A DNA stretch of 9,605 nucleotides from Oxalobacteraceae bacterium UBA5157 (GTDB lineage Bacteria > Pseudomonadota > Gammaproteobacteria > Burkholderiales > Burkholderiaceae_D), in NCBI GenBank assembly GCA_002415335.1, contig DHXL01000397.1, positions 1 through 9,605 of the forward strand, given 5' to 3'. Each line of letters begins with the position of its first letter. Within the stretch, counting starts at the first letter, position 1. The notes under the pieces were generated by a model. That model was not told where the DNA came from. It searched no databases and saw only the letters and a list, made by a program, of their open reading frames with translations. The translations under genes and the position numbers were made by a program. This document shows positions 5,721 through 9,605 of the stretch, piece by piece.

Positions 5721-8138
5721 TTAATCCGGACCGGGCACAGCGGCCGCCGGCGGCTGCGGGCGGCCCTCGTCGCGGGGCCATGTCCAGTTGCGGATTTCCG
5801 GCATGTCCTCGCCGTATCTGTCGATATATTGCTTGTGCTCGACCAGCTTGTCCTTGAGCTGCAGTTTCAGGTAAATTCCTTTGTCGCCGGTCTGCGGCAG
5901 GCGGTCGATGGCGTCCATCACGAGATGGAAGCGATCGAGTTCGTTCAGCACCGTCATGTCGAACGGCGTGGTGATGGTGCCCTCTTCCTTGTAGCCGCGG
6001 ACGTGGATATTGCCGTGGTTGGTGCGGCGATAGGTCAGCCGGTGGATCAGCCACGGGTAGGCATGGAAGGCGAAGATGACCGGCTTGTCCCGGGTGAACA
6101 GTTCGTCGAAATCGATGTCGCTCAGGCCATGCGGATGCTCGCTCGGCGGCTGCAGTCTCATCAGGTTGACGATGTTGACCACGCGGATTTTCAGGTCGGG
6201 CAGATGGGCGCGCAAGATCGACACGGCAGCCAGCGTCTCCAGGGTCGGCACGTCGCCACAGCAGGCCATCACCACGTCGGGCGCCACCTCCTGGTCGTTG
6301 CTGGCCCAGCGCCAGATGCCGATGCCGGCCGTGCAGTGCTTGATGGCGGCATCCATCGTCAGCCACTGCGGGGCCGGGTGCTTGCCGGCGATCACCACAT
6401 TGACGTAGTGCCGGCTGCGCAGGCAGTGGTCCATGACCGATAGCAGGCAGTTCGCATCGGGCGGCAGATAGACGCGCACGACCTCCGCCTTCTTGTTGAC
6501 GACGTGATCGATGAAGCCCGGATCCTGGTGCGTGAAGCCGTTGTGGTCCTGGCGCCAGACGTGCGACGCCAGCAGGTAGTTGAGCGAGGCGATCTTGCGC
6601 CGCCACGGCAATTGCGCGCTGACTTTCAGCCACTTGGCGTGCTGGTTGAACATCGAATCGACGATGTGGATGAAGGCCTCGTAGCAGTTGAACAGTCCGT
6701 GCCGTCCGGTCAGAAGGTAGCCCTCGAGCCAGCCCTCGCACTGGTGTTCGCTGAGCATTTCCATGACGCGGCCGGATGCGGCGAGGAATTCGTCGTTCGG
6801 CAAGGTCGCGGCGTCCCATTGGCGATTGGTGGCGTCGAACAGCGCCTCCAGGCCGTTGGAGAGCGTCTCGTCGGGGCCGAAGACCCGGAAGTTGCGCTGC
6901 GCATCGTTGAGTTTCGCCACGTCGCGCAGGAAGCGTCCGAGCACGTGCGTGTCGCCGATGCCTTCGACGCCGGGCCCGGCCACCTCGACCGCGTACTCGC
7001 GGAAGTCGGGCATGCGCAGGTCGCGCAGCAGCGTGCCGCCGTTGGCGTGCGGATTCGACCCCATGCGCCGTTCGCCCGCCGGCGCCAGCGCCGCCAGCTC
7101 GGGATTCAGGCGGCCCTGCGCATCGAACAGTTGTTCCGGCCGATAACTGCGCAACCAGTCTTCCAGCAGCTGCAGGTGCTCGGGACGGGCGGCCGGGTCG
7201 GACAGCGGCACCTGATGCGCGCGGAACGTGCCTTCGATCTGCCGGCCATCCACGACTTTGGGTCCGGTCCATCCCTTCGGCGATTTGAGGACAATCATCG
7301 GCCAGCGCGGCCGCACGGAATTGCCGCCGTTGCGGGCGTCGTGCTGGATTTGTTTGATCTGCGCCAGCGCCGTGTCGAGCGTCGCGGCCATCGCCTCATG
7401 CATCAGCGCCGGCTCATGGCCCTCGACGAAGTAGGGCGTCCAGCCGCAGCCGCGCAGGAATTGATCGAGCTCCTCCGGCTCGATGCGCGCGAGTATCGTC
7501 GGATTGGCGATCTTGTAGCCGTTCAGATGCAGGATCGGCAGCACCGCACCGTCGGTGACGGGATTGAGGAATTTATTGGAGTGCCATGCGGTGGCGAGCG
7601 GGCCGGTTTCGGCTTCGCCGTCGCCGATCACGCAGGCAACGATCAGATCGGGATTGTCGAACACGGCACCGAAAGAATGGCTGAGCGAATAACCGAGTTC
7701 GCCGCCTTCATGGATCGAGCCCGGACACTCGGGCGAGACATGGCTGGGAATCCCGCCGGGAAATGAGAATTGGCGAAAGAGCTTTTGAAGCCCGGCTTCA
7801 TCCTGGCTGATATTCGGATAGATCTCGCTGTAAGTGCCCTCGAGGTAAGTGTTGCCGACCAGCGCAGGACCGCCGTGTCCGGGGCCGGAGACGTAGATCA
7901 TGTTGAGGTCGAATTTCTTGATGACGCGATTCAGGTGCACGTAAATGAAGTTCTGGCCGGGCGTCGTGCCCCAGTGTCCGAGCAGCATGTGCTTGACATC
8001 GGCCAGTGCCAACGGCCGCTTCAGCAGCGGGTTGTCGTACAGGTAAATTTGTCCGACCGACAGGTAGTTCGCGGCACGCCAATAGGCATCCATCCCGCGC
8101 AGCAGTTCCGGATCGAGCGTTCTTGTTCCGTTTTCCAT
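5721..8138 (-). CDS. xfp: Phosphoketolase (xylulose-5-P / fructose-6-P), ThDP-dependent
   Basis: This cytoplasmic thiamine diphosphate enzyme splits xylulose-5-phosphate (and often fructose-6-phosphate) with phosphate into acetyl-phosphate plus glyceraldehyde-3-P (or erythrose-4-P). At 805 residues it is the usual full length. Visible marks are GHWGTTPGQNF at 54-64, SGPGHGGP at 84-91, SLSHSFGAVF at 151-160, the cofactor motif GDGEAETGPLATAWHSNK at 172-189, FGPDETLSN at 420-428 and DHNGFTHQDPG at 531-541 with the conserved histidines. Whether it accepts both sugars cannot be read from motifs. It lies 17 nt after ackA and 22 nt before atpD. AAAGGA precedes the ATG by about 9 nt. The last 18 residues are a Pro/Ala-rich tail encoded by GC-rich DNA. 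An uninterrupted 537-codon frame inside it is a shadow. Confidence 0.97.
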   Translation of the reverse strand: MENGTRTLDPELLRGMDAYWRAANYLSVGQIYLYDNPLLKRPLALADVKHMLLGHWGTTPGQNFIYVHLNRVIKKFDLNMIYVSGPGHGGPALVGNTYLEGTYSEIYPNISQDEAGLQKLFRQFSFPGGIPSHVSPECPGSIHEGGELGYSLSHSFGAVFDNPDLIVACVIGDGEAETGPLATAWHSNKFLNPVTDGAVLPILHLNGYKIANPTILARIEPEELDQFLRGCGWTPYFVEGHEPALMHEAMAATLDTALAQIKQIQHDARNGGNSVRPRWPMIVLKSPKGWTGPKVVDGRQIEGTFRAHQVPLSDPAARPEHLQLLEDWLRSYRPEQLFDAQGRLNPELAALAPAGERRMGSNPHANGGTLLRDLRMPDFREYAVEVAGPGVEGIGDTHVLGRFLRDVAKLNDAQRNFRVFGPDETLSNGLEALFDATNRQWDAATLPNDEFLAASGRVMEMLSEHQCEGWLEGYLLTGRHGLFNCYEAFIHIVDSMFNQHAKWLKVSAQLPWRRKIASLNYLLASHVWRQDHNGFTHQDPGFIDHVVNKKAEVVRVYLPPDANCLLSVMDHCLRSRHYVNVVIAGKHPAPQWLTMDAAIKHCTAGIGIWRWASNDQEVAPDVVMACCGDVPTLETLAAVSILRAHLPDLKIRVVNIVNLMRLQPPSEHPHGLSDIDFDELFTRDKPVIFAFHAYPWLIHRLTYRRTNHGNIHVRGYKEEGTITTPFDMTVLNELDRFHLVMDAIDRLPQTGDKGIYLKLQLKDKLVEHKQYIDRYGEDMPEIRNWTWPRDEGRPQPPAAAVPGPD

Positions 8139-8155
8139 ATCCTATTTTCCTTTGC

Positions 8156-9349
8156 TTATGCGCCAGGGCCGAGCACGCGATGGACCGCTCTGGCGATCAT
8201 CAATTCTTCGTCGGTACGGATCACGCGGACCGTGACCCGGCTGGCGTCTGTCGAAATCACGTTCGCGTGCGCCAGGTTGCGCGCTGCATGCAATTCGATG
8301 CCGAGAAAGCCCAGCCCCTCGCAGATGCGTGCACGCACCGGCGACGCGTTTTCGCCGATGCCTCCCGCGAACACCAGCGTGTCGAGCCCGCCGAGCACGG
8401 CGGCATAGGCGCCGATCGACTTCTTCGCCTGATAGCAAAACAGCTCCACCGCTTCAGCCGCCCGGCGATCGTCGGACGCGCGCGCAAGCAAGTCGCGCAT
8501 GTCGGCGCTTGTCTCCGATATGCCGAGCAGCCCCGACTCGTGGTTCGCCATGTGATCGAATTGGGATGCAGTCATATTCTCGCTGCGCGCCAGGAACGAA
8601 GCCAGGCCGGGATCGACGTCGCCGGAGCGGGTGCTCATCGGCAGGCCGGATGCGGGCGTGAAAGCCATCGTCGTGTCCACGCTGCGGCCTTCCCGCACGG
8701 CGGCCATGCTGGCGCCGTTGCCAAGATGAGCGAGAACGACGCGCGCGTTCGCCGCTTTCCGGCCGCCGACATGTTCCAGCTCCTGCATCAAATAGGCGTA
8801 CGACAATCCGTGAAACCCGTAGCGCCGAACGCCCTTCGCCTCATATCTGCGCGGGATCGGCAACAGGCGCGCGACGCGCGGCATATCGCGATGGAATGCC
8901 GTGTCAAAACAGGCGATCTGGGACAGATCCGGGAAGCGTCGCTGAAAAGCCTCGGCCAACAGGATCTCTTCCGGCATGTGCTCCGGATCGAACGGGCTGA
9001 GTTGACGCAATTCTCCCATCATCTCCGGCGTGATACGCCGTGCCTCCCAGTATTTCGGCCCGCCATGCACCACCCGATGCCCGACCGCAACCAGTGCGCC
9101 GGGTTCGATGCGTGCGCCGATCCAATCCATGAGCAAGACCACCGCAGTCCCGTGGTCGGGGACCTTCACGGATCGCGTAAAGTCGTCGGCCTGGCTCACG
9201 CCTTTTACGACGAAGTTGCCCTGCGCAATGCCTACGCCCTGAATGCTGCCCTTCAGTATCGGCTGCAACGGAGCGGATTCAAACAGCGCAAACTTGATGC
9301 TGGACGAGCCGCCATTGACAGCCAGGATGCATGGCACCGCCGATTTCAT
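8156..9349 (-). CDS. ackA: Acetate kinase
   Basis: This kinase transfers phosphate between acetyl-phosphate and ADP, giving ATP and acetate (reversible); with the phosphoketolase next door it would draw ATP from sugar phosphates. The 397-residue protein has the family's landmarks in order: LAVNGGSSSIKF at 9-20 (Asn12, phosphate binding), GHRVVHGG with Arg92, CFDTAFH with catalytic Asp149, RRYGFHGLSY with His180, LAHLGNGAS at 206-214, TRSGDVDPG with Arg241, and FAGGIGENA with Glu333. NGG stands where many acetate kinases have NCG or NAG. The start at 9349 is chosen over an in-frame ATG at 9406 because AAGGA lies 6 nt upstream and homology begins here. Propionate use is possible in this family. 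No phosphotransacetylase is seen in the window. Confidence 0.96.
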   Translation of the reverse strand: MKSAVPCILAVNGGSSSIKFALFESAPLQPILKGSIQGVGIAQGNFVVKGVSQADDFTRSVKVPDHGTAVVLLMDWIGARIEPGALVAVGHRVVHGGPKYWEARRITPEMMGELRQLSPFDPEHMPEEILLAEAFQRRFPDLSQIACFDTAFHRDMPRVARLLPIPRRYEAKGVRRYGFHGLSYAYLMQELEHVGGRKAANARVVLAHLGNGASMAAVREGRSVDTTMAFTPASGLPMSTRSGDVDPGLASFLARSENMTASQFDHMANHESGLLGISETSADMRDLLARASDDRRAAEAVELFCYQAKKSIGAYAAVLGGLDTLVFAGGIGENASPVRARICEGLGFLGIELHAARNLAHANVISTDASRVTVRVIRTDEELMIARAVHRVLGPGA

Positions 9350-9489
9350 GAACAGTCCTTGCCGCAAACGGCAAAGATCTGCTCGGGCAGCGCCGTCTTG
9401 GCGCAAGGAGTTTGTGCGGCAGCAAACTGTCCGCGGGCCGCTTTGTCTGCGAGCGGCGGATGTGCGTGGCCATCGATCCTCTTCAACAT
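9346..9489 (-). CDS. Possible small ORF (47 aa) overlapping the ackA start
   Basis: An ATG at 9489 opens 47 codons ending in a TGA that overlaps the ackA ATG as ATGA (9346-9349), the same junction type as atpQ/atpR and atpF/atpA. GGAGA lies about 10 nt upstream, a plausible but weak Shine-Dalgarno. The peptide begins MLKRIDGHAH, has no membrane segment and ends in a Cys-containing stretch, VCGKDCS (Cys29, Cys42, Cys46). I recognise no family. It could be a leader peptide that couples ackA translation, a true small protein, or chance in high-GC DNA. The main support is its exact junction with ackA. Confidence 0.3.
   Translation of the reverse strand: MLKRIDGHAHPPLADKAARGQFAAAQTPCAKTALPEQIFAVCGKDCS
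9356..9376 (-). promoter_or_regulatory. ackA ribosome binding site partly inside a hairpin
   Basis: On the minus strand CTTTGCCG, a TTTG loop and CGGCAAGG can fold into an 8-bp stem (one G-T pair). The Shine-Dalgarno AAGGA of ackA (plus-strand 9356-9360) shares its first four bases with the 3' arm, so the folded form would hide it. The stem lies at 9357-9376, within the end of the possible small ORF that overlaps the ackA start. Ribosomes translating that ORF would open it. The complementarity is seen; its effect is inferred. Confidence 0.45.
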
Positions 9490-9514
9490 TTTCGGGACGT
9501 CTCCGTAGCTGTAT

Positions 9515-9536
9515 CAGGACGGCTGTTCATGTCCTG
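9515..9536 (-). other. Stem-loop just after the upstream gene's stop
   Basis: CAGGAC and GTCCTG form a perfect 6-bp stem around a 10-nt loop, beginning directly after the TAG of the upstream partial gene. A further GTAGC/GCTAC pair (9536-9540 with 9505-9509) could extend it with a bulge. There is no following T-run, so it is not a classical intrinsic terminator. It may be an mRNA-processing or stabilising element, or chance. Confidence 0.3.
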
Positions 9537-9605
9537 CTACGCCGGCTTGATCACGCGAGTGACCCTGACCGCGATCGGATCACTGGCCGGAAATGACTCG
9601 ATCAG
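9537..9605 (-). CDS. C-terminal end of an upstream protein with ESFPASDP motif (partial)
   Basis: From the right edge, 22 codons read in frame to a TAG at 9537-9539. They include ESFPASDPIAV near the beginning and end in VIKPA. The ESFPASDP string recurs near the C-termini of many small uncharacterised proteobacterial proteins, which is why I take this short open stretch as real. Function is unknown. It is on the same strand as ackA, 187 nt upstream (47 nt before the possible small ORF), so it may be part of the same transcript. Most of the gene is outside the window. Confidence 0.5.
   Translation of the reverse strand: MIESFPASDPIAVRVTRVIKPA

Noticed and set aside
5735..5765. GC-rich palindrome (GCCGCCGGCGGC core) near the 3' end of xfp
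   Set aside because: Lies within codons for a Pro/Ala-rich tail, has no T-run and is followed by atpD after 22 nt; best explained by codon bias, not a terminator.
3911..5857. 648-codon plus-strand ORF opposite atpD and atpC
   Set aside because: Antisense shadow of GC-rich coding DNA: low-complexity Arg/His/Ala-rich translation with no recognisable domain, while the minus strand encodes clear ATPase subunits.
5659..7272. 537-codon minus-strand ORF inside xfp in another frame
   Set aside because: Arg/Ala/Pro-rich out-of-frame reading without domains; overlaps xfp entirely except for its last bases in atpD.
6504..7766. 420-codon plus-strand ORF opposite xfp
   Set aside because: Antisense shadow in third-position GC-rich DNA; the phosphoketolase frame is complete and full of family motifs.
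8006..9508. 500-codon plus-strand ORF opposite ackA
   Set aside because: Same shadow effect; it crosses the ackA start region and the xfp boundary, and its translation resembles no family.
9483..9530. 15-codon minus-strand ORF after the upstream gene's stop
   Set aside because: Its only upstream AGGA is 1 nt from the ATG, too close to serve, and the ATG lies in the loop of a stem; overlaps the longer candidate small ORF.
9546..9563. TTGAT followed by TCAC/GTGA half-sites, considered as an FNR- or CRP-like operator
   Set aside because: The second half-site does not match either consensus at the right spacing, and it lies inside the coding end of the upstream gene.

Overview
The window is high-GC DNA read entirely on the minus strand. 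It holds most of one tightly packed operon, in transcription order (right to left): ackA, xfp, atpD, atpC, atpQ, atpR, atpB, atpE, atpF, atpA. The left edge cuts atpA near its C-terminus; atpG (gamma) would be expected next, outside the window. The GC-rich codon use and the family make-up fit a proteobacterium. I lean towards Betaproteobacteria (Burkholderiales-like), but no rRNA or lineage marker proves it.

Right edge (about 9350-9605): the last 22 codons of an upstream same-strand gene with an ESFPASDP motif end at 9537. They are followed by a short stem-loop and then a possible 47-codon small ORF (9489-9346). The stop of that ORF overlaps the ackA start as ATGA. A second hairpin takes in the 5' part of the ackA Shine-Dalgarno sequence. 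I see no convincing sigma-70 or FNR-type site.

Metabolic part (5721-9349): acetate kinase and a full-length phosphoketolase, 17 nt apart. Phosphoketolase makes acetyl-phosphate from xylulose-5-P or fructose-6-P, and acetate kinase turns it into ATP plus acetate. No phosphotransacetylase is needed.

ATPase part (1-5698): this begins 22 nt after xfp and has the order atpD-C-Q-R-B-E-F-A, diagnostic of the N-type (alternative) F1Fo-ATPase. It differs from the housekeeping ATP synthase by lacking atpH (delta), by having the small membrane genes atpQ and atpR, by a b subunit with a delta-like C-terminal segment, and by a c subunit with carboxylates in both helices. N-ATPases normally occur as a second ATPase and are thought to hydrolyse ATP to pump ions.

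Taken together, the layout suggests one transcript that encodes both a respiration-independent ATP supply and an ATP-driven ion pump. That functional link is an inference from gene order. Long antisense and out-of-frame ORFs across the window are GC-rich shadows.
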